Of a DNA stretch of 64,000 bases, positions 31,401 through 42,300 are shown piece after piece. This DNA comes from Aldrovandia affinis (lineage: Eukaryota > Chordata > Actinopteri > Notacanthiformes > Halosauridae). Location: NCBI GenBank assembly GCA_029706075.1, contig JAINUG010000387.1, positions 375,001 to 439,000 on the forward strand. The letters run 5' to 3'. Under the pieces are notes generated by a model. That model worked only from the letters and a program-made list of their open reading frames with translations. It ran no database searches and was not told the DNA's origin. The position numbers and the translations under genes were made by a program. How positions within the stretch are numbered: position 1 is the first letter of the stretch; the number at the start of each line of letters is the position of its first letter.

Positions 31401-34400
31401 CCTCTCCTTCTGAAGTGCGCTCAGCCAAAGCTGTTGTGATCACAGTCTTCAACTTTCTGGTGACCGTCGCGGCAACTTTTGCCTGTTCCTACCTGGGCAG
31501 CCAGTACCTATTCACTGAGACGACTGCGGTAAGCGCTAAACCTGCACGCAGAGAGGCCTGTTTCTGCCCCCAGAGCGCCCTGTTTCTGCACACAGAGCGC
31601 CCTGTTTCTGCACCCTGTTTCTGCACACAGAGCGCCCTGTTTCTGCACACACAGAGCCCTGTTTCTGCACACAGAGCGCCCTGTTTCTGCACACACAGCG
31701 CCCTGTTTCTGCACCCTGTTTCTGCACACACAGAGCCCTGTTTCTGCACACAGAGCGCCCTGTTTCTGCACACACAGAGCCCTGTTTCTGCACACAGAGC
31801 GCCCTGTTTCTGCACACACAGCGCCCTGTTTCTGCACCCTGTTTCTGCACACAGCGCGCCCTGTTTCTGCACACGCCCTGTTTCTGCACACAGCGCGCCC
31901 TGTTTCTGCACACACAGCGCCCTGTTTCTGCACACAGCGCGCCCTGTTTCTGCACACGCCCTGTTTCTGCGCCCTGTTTCTGCACACGCCCTGTTTCTGC
32001 CCCCAGAGCGCCCTGTTTCTGCACACGCCCTGTTTCTGCACACGCCCTGTTTCTGCACACACAGCGCCCTGTTTCTGCACACAGAGCGCCCTGTTTCTGC
32101 CCCCAGAGCGCCCTGTTTCTGCACACAGCGCGCCCTGTTTCTGCACACGCCCTGTTTCTGCACACACAGCGCCCTGTTTCTGCACACACAGCGCCCTGTT
32201 TCTGCCCCCAGAGCGCCCTGTTTCTGCACACGCCCTGTTTCTGCACACGCCCTGTTTCTGCACACAGCGCGCCCTGTTTCTGCACACAGCGCGCCCTGTT
32301 TCTGCACACAGCGCGCCCTGTTTCTGCACACAGCGCCCTGTTTCTGCACACACAGCGCCCTGTTTCTGCACACAGAGCGCCCTGTTTCTGCACACGCCCT
32401 GTTTCTGCACACACAGCGCCCTGTTTCTGCACACACAGCGCCCTGTTTCTGCACACAGAGCGCCCTGTTTCTGCACACGCCCTGTTTCTGCACACAGCGC
32501 GCCCTGTTTCTGCCCCCAGAGCGCCCTGTTTCTGCGCCCTGTTTCTGCACACGTCCTGTTTCTACACACAGCGCGCCCTGTTTCTGCACACGCCCTGTTT
32601 CTGCCCCCAGAGCGCCCTGTTTCTGCACACGCCCTGTTTCTGCACATGCCCTGTTTCTGCACACGCCCTGTTTCTGCACACGCCCTGTTTCTGCACACGC
32701 CCTGTTTCTGCACACAGCGCGCCCTGTTTCTGCCCCCAGAGCGCCCTGTTTCTGCACATGCCCTGTTTCTGCACACGCCCTGTTTCTGCACACGCCCTGT
32801 TTCTGCACACGCCCTGTTTCTGCACACACACAGCGCCCTGTTTCTGCACACACAGCGCCCTGTTTCTGCCCCCAGAGCGCCCTGTTTCTGCACACACAGA
32901 GCGCCCTGTTTCTGCCCCCAGAGCGCCCTGTTTCTGCACACACAGAGCGCCCTGTTTCTGCACACACACAGCGCCCTGTTTCTGCCCCCAGAGCGCCCTG
33001 TTTCTGCACACACAGAGCGCCCTGTTTCTGCACACACAGAGCGCCCTGTTTCTGCACACAGCGCCCTGTTTCTGCACACACAGCGCCTGTTTCTGCACCC
33101 TGTTTCTGCACACAGCGCGCCCTGTTTCTGCACACGCCCTGTTTCTGCACACAGCGCGCCCTGTTTCTGCACACACAGCGCCCTGTTTCTGCACACAGCG
33201 CGCCCTGTTTCTGCACACGCCCTGTTTCTGCGCCCTGTTTCTGCACACGCCCTGTTTCTGCCCCCAGAGCGCCCTGTTTCTGCACACGCCCTGTTTCTGC
33301 ACACGCCCTGTTTCTGCACACACAGCGCCCTGTTTCTGCACACAGAGCGCCCTGTTTCTGCCCCCAGAGCGCCCTGTTTCTGCACACGCCCTGTTTCTGC
33401 ACACGCCCTGTTTCTGCACACGCCCTGTTTCTGCACACACAGCGCCCTGTTTCTGCACACAGCGCGCCCTGTTTCTGCACACAGCGCGCCCTGTTTCTGC
33501 ACACGCCCTGTTTCTGCACACACAGCGCCCTGTTTCTGCACACACAGCGCCCTGTTTCTGCCCCAGAGAGCCCTGTTTCTGCACACGCCCTGTTTCTGCA
33601 CACGCCCTGTTTCTGCACACAGCGCCCTGTTTCTGCACACACAGCGCGCACAGCGCCCTGTTTCTGCACACAGCGCGCCCTGTTTCTGCACACACAGCGC
33701 CCTGTTTCTGCACACACAGCGCCCTGTTTCTGCACACAGAGCGCCCTGTTTCTGCACAGCGCCCTGTTTCTGCACACAGCGCCCTGTTTCTGCGCCCGCC
33801 CTGTTTCTGCACACACAGCGCCCTGTTTCTGCACACGCGCCCTGTTTCTGCCCCCAGAGCGCCCTGTTTCTGCGCCCTGTTTCTGCACACGCCCTGTTTC
33901 TGCACACACAGCGCCCTGTTTCTGCACACGCCCTGTTTCTGCCCCCAGAGCGCCCTGTTTCTGCACACGCCCTGTTTCTGCACATGCCCTGTTTCTGCAC
34001 ACGCCCTGTTTCTGCCCACACGCCCTGTTTCTCGCGCCCTGTTTCTGCACAGGCGCCCTGTTTTCTGCACACGCCCTGCGCGCCCTGTTTCTGTTTCACA
34101 CGCCCTGTTTCTGCACACAGCGCGCCCTGTTTCTGCCCTGTTTCTGCCCTGTTTCTGCACATGCCCTGTTTCTGCACACGCCCTGTTTCTGCCCCCAGCG
34201 CCCTGTTTCTGCACATGCCCTGTTTCTGCACACGCACACAGCGCCCTGTTTCTGCACACACAGCGCCCTGTTTCTGTTTCTGCCCCCAGAGCGCCCTGTT
34301 TCTGCACACACAGAGCGCCCTGTTTCTGCCCCCAGAGCGCCCTGTTTCTGCACACACAGAGCGCCTGTTTCTGCACACACACAGCGCCCTGTTTCTGCCC

Positions 34401-35327
34401 CCAGAGCGCCCTGTTTCTGCACACACAGCGCCCTGTTTCTGCACACAGCGCCCTGTTTCTGCGCACACAGCGCCCTGTTTCTCGTCAGACTCTTCACTCC
34501 CTCTTGACCTCTGAAGCCTGGTCCAGAGTGATTGGCATGTTAGCATGGGCAATGTTAGCATGTTAGCATGGGTAATTTGATCTGTGCGATTTAGCCATTG
34601 GGAAGAAATAATCTCGCTGCGACAAGTTGTAGTGTGTTGCTGGGATTTGAGTTGCATGGGAATCAAGTTGTGCAATCAGTTGGGAATGTACATGGCATCT
34701 AATGCCTATAAATAAATGCCCTTAGGGACCTGTCAATTGCAACATAATTCTGTATCTGCAGTGATTGTATTAAACTGTGTGCCTGTGTGTGTGTGTTACA
34801 GAGAGTGATTTCTGCAGTGATTGCAGCGTCTGTGTGTGTGTTACAGAGAGTGATTTCTGCAGTGATTGCAGCGTCTGTGTGCGTGTGTTACAGAGAGTGA
34901 TTTCTGCAGTGATTGTATTAAACTGTGTGTGTGTGTGTTACAGAGAGTGATTTCTGCAGTGATTGTATTAAACTGCGTGTGTGTGCGTGTGTTAGAGTGA
35001 TTTCTGCAGTGATTGCAGCGTCTGTGTGCGTGTGTTACAGAGTGATTTCTGCAGTGATTGTATTAAACTGCGTGTGTGTGCGTGTGTTAGAGTGATTTCT
35101 GCAGTGATTGCAGCGTCTGTGTGCGTGTGTTACAGAGTGATTTCTGCAGTGATTGTATTAAACTGTGTGTGTGTGTGTTACAGAGAGTGATTTCTGCAGT
35201 GACTGTATTAAACTGTGTGCATGTGTTACAGAGAGTGATTTCTGCAGTGATTGCAGCATCTGTGGTGGGACTGGCAGAGCTGTATGTTCTGGTGCGGACC
35301 ATGGAAGGAGATTTGGGGGACCCATAG
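28402..35327 (+). CDS. tmem199: Transmembrane protein 199 (TMEM199, Vma12-like), six exons
   Basis: Exons: 28402-28582, 28679-28752, 28851-28940, 31277-31319, 31416-31528 and 35232-35324, with stop TAG at 35325-35327. All junctions are GT-AG and phases agree, giving 198 codons (human about 208). Landmarks: [50 protein letters not shown]; a first membrane span in [27 protein letters not shown]; a second span [21 protein letters not shown] terminus [12 protein letters not shown]199 is the vertebrate counterpart of yeast Vma12, an ER/Golgi protein required for assembly of the V-ATPase V0 sector and for normal glycosylation. Intron 1 is only 96 nt, without stops and in frame. Introns 3 and 5 carry the large arrays listed separately. 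AATAAA signals lie at 35765-35775. The coding sequence shows no break. Confidence 0.95.
29022..31065 (+). repeat. 29-bp SINE-head minisatellite ending in a complete SINE (family A)
   Basis: About 65 tandem copies (estimated from span) of the unit beginning gtggttctgtgtggctcag run from 29022 to about 30950. They pass directly into one SINE body (ggcattggcaacgcttagg, ggttcgattcccattgtgg, ccacatatactgaaaaatg) and its tail near 31045. Units alternate in a few positions (tgtgtgtctcag or tgtgtggctcag; gagcgtgg, gagtgtgg or gagcatgg). A block of 32 units (928 bp) is repeated almost exactly: marker variants at 29162 and 29606 recur at 30090 and 30534. The array occupies most of TMEM199 intron 3. Confidence 0.9.
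31549..34485 (+). repeat. 2.9-kb minisatellite in TMEM199 intron 5
   Basis: Tandem units share the core ccctgtttctgcacac and end variously in acagcg, agagcg, agcgcg or directly in the next unit, giving lengths of about 13, 17 and 22 bp; another variant has gcccccagagcg. Roughly 140-160 units by span. No unit contains a stop in any frame on either strand, so very long Cys/Phe/Pro-rich (plus) and Gln/Arg/Gly-rich (minus) open frames cross the array. These are not genes. It begins 20 bp after the exon 5 donor. Confidence 0.95.
34754..35231 (+). repeat. Tandem copies of the TMEM199 exon 6 splice acceptor
   Basis: A 44-52-bp unit holds a GT-rich stretch, ttacag and the first bases of exon 6 (agagtgatttctgcagtgat). 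Acceptor AGs end at 34801, 34846, 34893, 34943, 34995, 35040, 35090, 35134 and 35183; the tenth, at 35231, is the authentic acceptor. Copies alternate between gcagcgtctgtg, close to the exon's gcagcatctgtg, and gtattaaactgtg. Confidence 0.9.
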
Positions 35328-35790
35328 CATCTGTAATCTGCATAGACGCCAAACGCGTCCCACAGGAAATCCACCCCAATTCAACAAGCAATAAAGCACT
35401 GCAATCCTTGTTCAGTAATGACTGCATTTTAATTTCATTAGAGCTTTGAGATGTAAAATGTTCTTTAGCTCTACGTAGTTTACATATGATTATGACTGGA
35501 AAATCTGTGTTGAATGAATCTGTCTCTTAAATATGTTTTAAGAATTTGTGAGATATTGTTGCATATGTATCTATTGCCCTGAGGTTGTCCTGGTCTGTGT
35601 CAGAGTGTTTGTGTTTTTGAGTAAGTTTAACGTGTTTTATTGTTTGACATTCCTTTTTGCTTTTAATGTGGTATTCCCTGTATAGACTACGGCAGGGGTG
35701 ATGCCATTTCCCTGATCTCTCGATCTCGAAATATTTGTTGGAATGTATTGTCAGGAAGAATAAGAATAAAATAAAGTTTGATTCTTGTTC
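35328..35790 (+). other. TMEM199 3' untranslated region and poly-A signals
   Basis: From the stop codon to overlapping AATAAA motifs at 35765-35775 (taagaataaaataaagtttg). No other genes seen. Confidence 0.55.
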
Positions 35791-36004
35791 AGTTTTTCAT
35801 TGCAGTGCAACAGGAAGATCGTCACATTTCAGACGGTTAATTGACTTTTGACAGAGTGCAGTAGTGGTTAAAGGTCTTTCACCTTTTTTTACATTTTGTC
35901 TCTATTATAGTACAAATTCAACAGTATACACATAGGTTTAGTGGATATAACAAATAAAGCAAAAACTAAGGAAAATACTCCCAACTTCCTGAGCCGAAGG
36001 ATGT

Positions 36005-36470
36005 AAGATAAGATAAGATAGCCTTTATTAATCCCGGGGGGAATTTGGTTTGTCACAGCAGCAATGATACAGGAGGCAGTGAAAGAACACACAAGACATA
36101 CAGGACATCACAGTATACTGAATAATAAATACAAGATAAATATATTTAAAAACCAGAGTAAAAACCTAGCAGCTATACAGACATACAGAACATCATAGTA
36201 TATTGAAATACCAGATGCTAAAATACAAGAATTTAAAGAAATAACAAAACAACCTAGCAGCGATCATACTGGAGGTAGTGCAAGTCCACCAGATAGACAG
36301 CGCATATCAGTGTACTGAAGTACTAAGAAAAAAATATGAGATCAAGCAGCAATCGGGGCAACAGTGAGATGTGCAAAGATGTATTGCCCTGACCTCCATG
36401 TAGCAGCAAATGTGTAGCTGAATGTTCAAGCAGCTCATAACACTGGATCCATTGGTTCAAATGTTTCATT
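36005..36470 (-). mobile_element. LINE 3' end
   Basis: The plus strand starts with taagataagatagcctttat and ttaatcccggggggaattt; reversed, this is a LINE 3' terminus with an (atctt)-type tail like that at 4757. The remaining sequence (acaggacatcacagtatact repeated with variation) looks like the 3' untranslated region. No RT frame survives. Confidence 0.6.
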
Positions 36471-37068
36471 GTTTTGAACTGGTTTGTTTTCCTCTTTACT
36501 ACTGAGCAGTACTTCGCGCTCAGATGATCAGAGGTCAGCTTTATGCAGAGTAAACGACCCGATCCTCTTTAGGTGTGCCTTCAGGCTGTGCAACATGCAA
36601 GAGCTCTAGTTGGCTAGGGAGTAGAGCCAACAAGCTGGAAGACTGCACCCGTCTATTACAACTGGTGCCTGGTTCTGCCACAGCGCGTTGGCCTGCGTGA
36701 ATCCGCTGGTATAGCGTCAGTTAACCTAAGTAACTAAAATTATTCCCACACTGTGAGCAGTGATAACACTCCCTTGTATGAGTTTGCTGATGTTGCGACA
36801 GTTCATTTGACCTTCCGAAGGTTTTCCCACCCTGGGAACGCTTGTATGGATGCTCCCCAAAATGAGTTTGCTGGTGGTTATGTTCAAGGATTTAAGGAAC
36901 TCCCAAACTGCACTTTCCACTTCAGTCAAAAAGCAGAAATGATCTCTATTGGTTTCATGCAGCCCTATATATTTTCGATAAAGTTGTTTATAGTCTTTTT
37001 GTCCTTTTCCTCCAAATCTTACTGGAACTAATGATGTGCAGGTCATAGGCCTGCGCTCTGATTATAAT

Positions 37069-37310
37069 CAGGGGGTCAGGGATCTTAACCTGTGTTCTGG
37101 GGGTCAGGGGGGTCAGCGATCTTAACCTGTGTTCTGGGGGTCAGGGGTCAGGGATCTTAACCTGTGTTCTGGGGTCAGGGATCTTAACCTGTGTTCTGGG
37201 GGTCAGGGGGGTCAGGGATCTTAACCTGTGTTCTGGGGGTCAGGGGGGTCAGGGATCTTAACCTGTGTTCTGGGGGTCAGGGATCTTAACCTGTGTTTTG
37301 GTTCCTGGGG
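37069..37310. repeat. Minisatellite grown from zinc-finger-gene intron sequence
   Basis: Seven copies of a unit starting gatcttaacctgtgttctgg at 37081, 37118, 37153, 37180, 37217, 37253 and 37282, with periods of 27-37 bp because the ggggtcagg part varies. The last copy continues into ttttggttcctggggtgac, the single-copy sequence found in the introns of the paralogues at 50.25 and 62.63 kb. Confidence 0.85.
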
Positions 37311-37356
37311 TGACGACAGCAGAGCCACGAGAGGCTTCAGCACAAATCTTGTAAAG

Positions 37357-37920
37357 CAGTGGTTCCCAGCCTCGGTCCTGGGGGCCCACTGTGTATGCTG
37401 GTTTTTGTTACTGCCAGTCTCTTGATCAATTAAGGTTGTTGAAAACACCTGTGTAAGTTCTACCATTTTCTTCTTTGAACTTATTTTAACACAATGCAGG
37501 TTTGGCTCGTTGCCAACTGCTTTGTCATTGAATTCTTAATTTTCCACAAATGGTTTCTGTGACCAGCTGTTCACTTTAAAAAAGAAGGCCCCCACTGATT
37601 TCACCTGTCTACAATTGAATCAATTAAAAGATGTAACCTCTTTGTAAAGGAATCATGTGTCATACAGTGCATTACAGAAAATGAGAGCAATAGTGACTGA
37701 TTAAATGTCCTGGGATGTGAACATGGGACGTTTATTGTTCATGGCATGCATAGCTATTTCTGACATATGGTCTTGAACAGTGTGAAATCATGCTTTAATA
37801 TAAATTAAGTGTCTAATTAAGAACAATTAACAGCTAGTTACAATAGAGAGGCTACAATTATGGTTGGAACGAAAACCAGCACACACAGTGGGCCCCCAGG
37901 ACTGAGGTTGGGGACCACTG
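37357..37920. mobile_element. hAT-like MITE
   Basis: Inverted ends: cagtggttcccagcctcggt and, reversed at the other end, the complement of gaggttggggaccactg. The inverted similarity extends about 50 bp. Flanking octamers ttgtaaag and ctgtaaaa match at six of eight positions. 564 bp, no transposase. Confidence 0.75.
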
Positions 37921-37939
37921 CTGTAAAAGACCGTCCCAC

Positions 37940-38257
37940 GCCATGTGACAATCCCCTGGACGGGAACAGAGCAGTCTGGAGACAGAGTGGATTCTGCGGT
38001 CCACGGACCGGATTTTTATTTACACAACAGAGAAGTTCCCTGCACACCGACACGTGCAGAGAACGAGACCGGGAGGGTAAAATAAAAATAAACACAAACA
38101 AAATCTTTACCCTACTACTTGCCGCGAAGCTTTCGGGTAAACACAATGAACTGAAAATAACAAAACCAAATTAAACAATATCGAACTGGAACTTTTCAGT
38201 CTCTGTTCGATATTTTACCTTTTGCTTTGCTTTGCTCTTTGCTTTGCTTTGCTAACC
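37940..38257 (-). mobile_element. LTR fragment related to 51730-52268
   Basis: It shares tgtgacaatccc, gagcagtctgga, tctgcggtccacggaccgga and gcagagaacgagaccgggag with the longer element at 51.73 kb, in the same orientation. It is truncated where it meets the N-terminal exon remnant of the zinc-finger pseudogene. Confidence 0.55.
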
Positions 38258-38691
38258 CTCACTGGTGAGAGTACATGCCGTCTCTTGGACATGGAATGCG
38301 GAGGCGATGACACAGAAGCTGAAACATTGGTGATTTCAAGCCTGCAAATTATTACTCTTGGCTGTTTCAGCAGGAAGGAAGTGACCAGAGTGGACAGCTC
38401 CTTCCCTGCCACATTCAGATGTTCCTCCATTCTTCTTCCCTCTGTCAGTTTGGGATGTTTTATCTGTTACATCTCCCTCTCCCTGTTCATCCTTCTCTTT
38501 TTCTCGCTTCCTCCAGAGTCCCTCTTCATCCTTCACACCATCCTCTTCCTCCATTTTCACACTTTATCTCCCCTCCTTCGTCCTCCTCCACCACCACCTC
38601 CCCCTCCTCCTCCTCCTCCTCCTCCTTCATGTTGGATAGTATGTATTTTTCCTCCCTGCTCATCTCGTATCCAGTCTTCCTCTCTATCCAT

Positions 38692-38890
38692 TTTACATTT
38701 TTACATTTTAAGCATTTAGCAGACGCTCTTATCCAGAGCGACTTACAAGATGTGCATTAATACAAGGTAAGAACAATCATAGTTAGCGCACAAGATCAGT
38801 GCATTAAAACGGCAATAGACATCATTGCAGGCGTCTGCATATCATACCTGTAACACTGGGAAAGAAAAGGTTAGTGGGGTTTAAAAAAAA
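38692..38890 (-). mobile_element. L2-like LINE 3' end inserted in a pseudogene exon
   Basis: The reversed L2 tail (gcatttagcagacgctctta, ccagagcgacttacaagatg) and 3' untranslated part split the acidic-domain exon of copy P between tctatcc and tctcctctatgtc, which are adjacent in the paralogue at 63.37 kb. Confidence 0.75.
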
Positions 38891-39112
38891 ATGTTTTTAC
38901 CTCTCCTTTATCCTCTCCTCTATGTCTTCACTTCGGTTCAGACCTGGTCTTGGCTCCAGCCTTGTGTAATCTGTGCTTTCAACCACAGATTCTGCCTTCA
39001 TGGCTTCACCTGAAGAGGCGGGACTTAAACAATTCATAGTGTCAGTTATGGATTCTGATTGGTTGTTGGTATCACTCAGTTTAGTGGAATCCACCACTCT
39101 TCTAAAGGGCAT

Positions 39113-39232
39113 TACCGACGCTTAGGTTGTGGGTTCAATTCCCACTGGGACCACATATACTGAAAAATGTATGTATTCACAACTAAGTTTCTTTGGATAC
39201 AAGTGTCTGCTAACTGGCATATATTATATTAT
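39113..39232 (+). mobile_element. SINE (family A), 5'-truncated
   Basis: Starts at cgacgcttaggttgtgggtt without the A-box head, continues ccacatatactgaaaaatg and ends in a decayed tail. It abuts the point where pseudogene copy P loses similarity to its paralogues. Confidence 0.7.
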
Positions 39233-39239
39233 TACTGTT

Positions 39240-40440
39240 CTACTGTTTAGGAAAAAGGATATTGATAGTGTTTTCAATGGTTTTTTTTTTGCTCTATATC
39301 TTTGCCAATTAAGATTGCATGGCCACCAAACACCTTTCTTAAAGCCAATAACCTGATTCAAATATTCTGAAAAGCATCGTATGATAGTAATTCGATTGCG
39401 AAACAAATGCGAGACAACGGAATAAAAGCATTTCCTAAGGAGCCGATGAGTAATCTATTGCTTAATGTTTACAAGCAAGAGGCTTGCACGCTGTAGAAAG
39501 CTAGGATAAACATCCAAAATATAAAAGATTTGTTTTCACTGAAAGGCTGGTGGAATACTAAAATAAGTCTCACTGAATGAGCTAAAAAAAAACGCTTCCA
39601 CCAGCGCTTAAAACCTTTTTCATAGAGAACAGTAGAACAGCGCCACCTAGAGTAAACAGGTTTTCGCACCACCCCAGCTCCCTTTCCTTCCAAAGTGGAA
39701 AACTTTTTTTTCCCAAGATAGCCTCTGGATCACCACATATTTATAATACTCCCATTTATATAATATTTGTTATACACAAGACCCAATAGGCCAGATTGAT
39801 ACCTCGTCAGGACTGTTTAGTAAAACGGTATGTAGCCTAGTCGCTAATCCGGAGTGAGTTAGTCTCGTTTTTCTTACGAACATGTTTTGTGGACAAATTT
39901 GTTTTCGAATAATTTTTAGTCACATTCATTGTGTTTTGCTGTTTTTGTGTGCCGAATTGCAGTGTGAAACTGTCCGACACATTTCCACATGAGGAACAAT
40001 GGTTGTATTCCATTCATTCATTCTGCGTGCATCGGACGTTTGTAAATTCGTCATAACTTGACACGATTTATCGAACACACTTCAGTCACTAAAAAACTAT
40101 TATACGCACCCCCCGATATCCCTCTCTTCAAAACTCAGTGTTTCCATCGATGTTTGCTAAATGTTGAAAGTGCTCTGATGAAATTAGTCTAGCTTTTAAA
40201 GCGTAAAACTAGGTAGTTCCAGCAGTACGAACGCATGCGAATTAGTCCAGGGCCAAACAGCAAACTGATGCTACAAGAGCAGTGTGTTGCTAGCTACAAT
40301 AATCCTGCATGAATGTGCTCTCGGAATTATCGTAATTGCGAGTTCTGACACTCAAAATGCTTCCGAGTGAGCCTGGTAACTCGCGATTCGAGAAGCTGAC
40401 CACAATTGCAAATATTTTTGCATTTGCTCCATCTTTTATG
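39240..40440. other. No gene recognised
   Basis: Single-copy-looking sequence on the 5' side of the minus-strand pseudogene copy P. It may include the old promoter area, but no exon was identified. Confidence 0.3.
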
Positions 40441-40444
40441 GCAG

Positions 40445-41690
40445 GGGTTCCCAAACTCAGTTTTGGCATTCATCTGCACAAATGAATCTTATAGTCAACA
40501 GTATCATATTGGAATAAAAAATCTCGAACATTTTAATCCAATTTCCTAATGAGATCATTCTAATACTTCCATGGAGTATACCTGTTGTCATTTCAATTGG
40601 TTGACATGATTTCAGAGGAAATACAACTGTCTATATAAGGTCCCACAGTTGACATTGTATGTCAGAGCACAAATTTAACCATGAAGACCAAGGAGCTGTC
40701 TGTCAAACTCCACGAGAGAATTGTGAGGAGGTGTAGATCTGGGGAAGGGTATAATTATTTCTTCTAGCGTGTTGAAATTTCCCAAGAGCACAGTTAAGTC
40801 TATCATTAAGACATGCAAAGCATATGGAACCACCCAGACACTACCTCAAGCAGGCTGCCCTCCAAAACTGAGCAACTGGGCAAGAAGGACCTTGGTCAGG
40901 GAAGTGACCAAGAACCCAATGACCACACTGACAGAACTACAAACCTCCATGGCTGAGATGGGAGAACCTGTTCAGAAGATCACAATCTCTGCAGCGCTGC
41001 ACAGAAGTGGTCTGAGAGTGGGAGAGTGGCCAGAAGCTTCTCCTGTGAAGGCCTCTCCCAGTCCTTGGCTGTAATTCTACCATGCAGAGTAATAATCAGA
41101 CCCAGTGACACCCATGAGATGGCTACCCATACCCTAACAGATCCACCACCATGTTTAACAGATGGGAACAAGCAATGTGGGTTGAAGTCTTCCTCCAAAC
41201 ACAAATTTGTCCAGTTGTAGGAAAAAGAGTAAAAGATGACTCATCAGACCATATTACTTTCTTCCACCTCTCAGAAGTCTTTGTGCTCATTACACCAGGT
41301 TATGCATTGCTGCCCATTAGCCTTGGTTACAAGCAGTTTCCAAACGGCAGCCCTGCCATAATGATCAGCTTGGTGAAGTTCACAATGTGAGGTTTTTGTT
41401 GAGACTGGGTCACGGAGGTAGATTCAGTTTGGTGGTAGTTGTTGAGGTTGATGTTTTGTGGTTCTTAATAACTATCCTGTCTGTCTATCCCTGTCGGTGA
41501 GCTTCGACTTGAGACCACTGTTCCTCTTTCCTGATGCAGGTTTTCCTTGTTTGGCATATATTGTTTTGATTTTCAACACTTTCCCTTGGCAGATTAACTA
41601 ATTGTGCTGTTTCTGTGACTGATGCGCCTGCAATTCGGGCACCGACTATTTTACCTCTTTCAAAATCATTCAACGCAGCCAAAGATCAAT
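40445..41690. mobile_element. Mosaic of Tc1-like transposon fragments
   Basis: Positions 40580-41030 (plus) carry the N-terminal part of a Tc1-like transposase (LKFPKSTVKSIIKTCKAYGT, TKNPMTTLTELQTSMAEMG). Positions 41030-41390 are a reversed piece of the catalytic region (plus-strand gatccaccaccatgtttaac). Positions 41485-41682 (minus) are another helix-turn-helix piece (FERGKIVGARIAGASVTETA) from a different subfamily. At least two elements are involved and none is intact. Confidence 0.75.
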
Positions 41691-41799
41691 AATAAAATGA
41701 CCATACACCGGCAAAATAGGTAACCAGGAATTTATTAAGGGAATGAATACAAGAGGGGAATATGGGGAAGCAAACCAGTCCAGTCCGTAATCCGTTCTC

Positions 41800-42300
41800 T
41801 TCGCCTTTATCCATAATCTGGAGTCATCAATGCAATCCAGGCCCTCAACCAATCAGTGCTCGCTACACAAATATGCCTTGCCATGTGTCTGGCATTACCA
41901 ACTGCAAATTGCTCCGGAGAAAGGTTGTTTTCTTTATTGAAATGCGTTAAAATGTGCCTGAGATCAACAGTGAAGGAAAATAAACTGAACGCGTTTGCGC
42001 TGTTGGCGATTGAGAGAAAATATACCACTTCCCTGGATTATGATGACATCACTGAGGAGTTTACCTTGTCAGGAGAAAGCATTTGTAAATATGAGTACAC
42101 TTTCCATTCAAATACCTAACTATGAATAAGTAAAGACAAACAATAAAATCAAATGTGAAATGCAATTAAATAAATGAAATGTAATGGCCTATACCTAGGG
42201 CCCTACCAAATTCACGGCTGTGAAAATCGGCCCGTGAAATTAGGCTTTTGCGGTGAAATCAACCACCTGCCATGAAAACAGTCATTTTTAGACAGTGGTT
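41800..42300 (+). mobile_element. hAT transposase C-terminal remnant and 3' end
   Basis: The frame at 41856-42119 reads CLALPTANCSGERLFSLLKC and VKENKLNAFALLAIERKY, the C-terminal dimerisation segment of hAT transposases. A stop follows, and 42195-42300 (cctagggccctaccaaattc, then acggctgtgaaaatcggccc) resembles a hAT terminal region. The rest of the transposase is missing. Confidence 0.75.

Larger units (their letters stand above)
36726..39112 (-). pseudogene. Degenerate C2H2 zinc-finger paralogue (copy P)
   Basis: The same exon and intron plan as the genes at 48-51 and 60-64 kb can be followed in pieces. A decayed finger stretch lies at about 36730-36900 (plus strand ttcccacactgtgagcagtg, then tatgagtttgctgatgttg). 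Intron sequence expanded into a tandem array follows at 37069-37310. The N-terminal acidic exon is at 38258-38690 (MEEEDGVKDEEGLW, TDRGKKNGGTSE) and 38895-39112 (VVDSTKLSDTNNQSESITD, ASSGEAMKAESVVESTDY). It is interrupted by a hAT MITE (37357-37920), an LTR piece (about 37940-38257) and a reversed L2 end (38692-38890). No usable reading frame remains. Confidence 0.75.

Noticed and set aside
31379..34675. Open frames of 300 to over 1000 codons on both strands, Cys/Phe- or Gln/Arg-rich
   Set aside because: They are produced by a stop-free minisatellite in TMEM199 intron 5; all six frames are open, and there is no conservation or independent start context.
38222..38760. Proline-rich open frame on the plus strand
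   Set aside because: It is the antisense of the Glu-rich coding repeat in zinc-finger pseudogene P.
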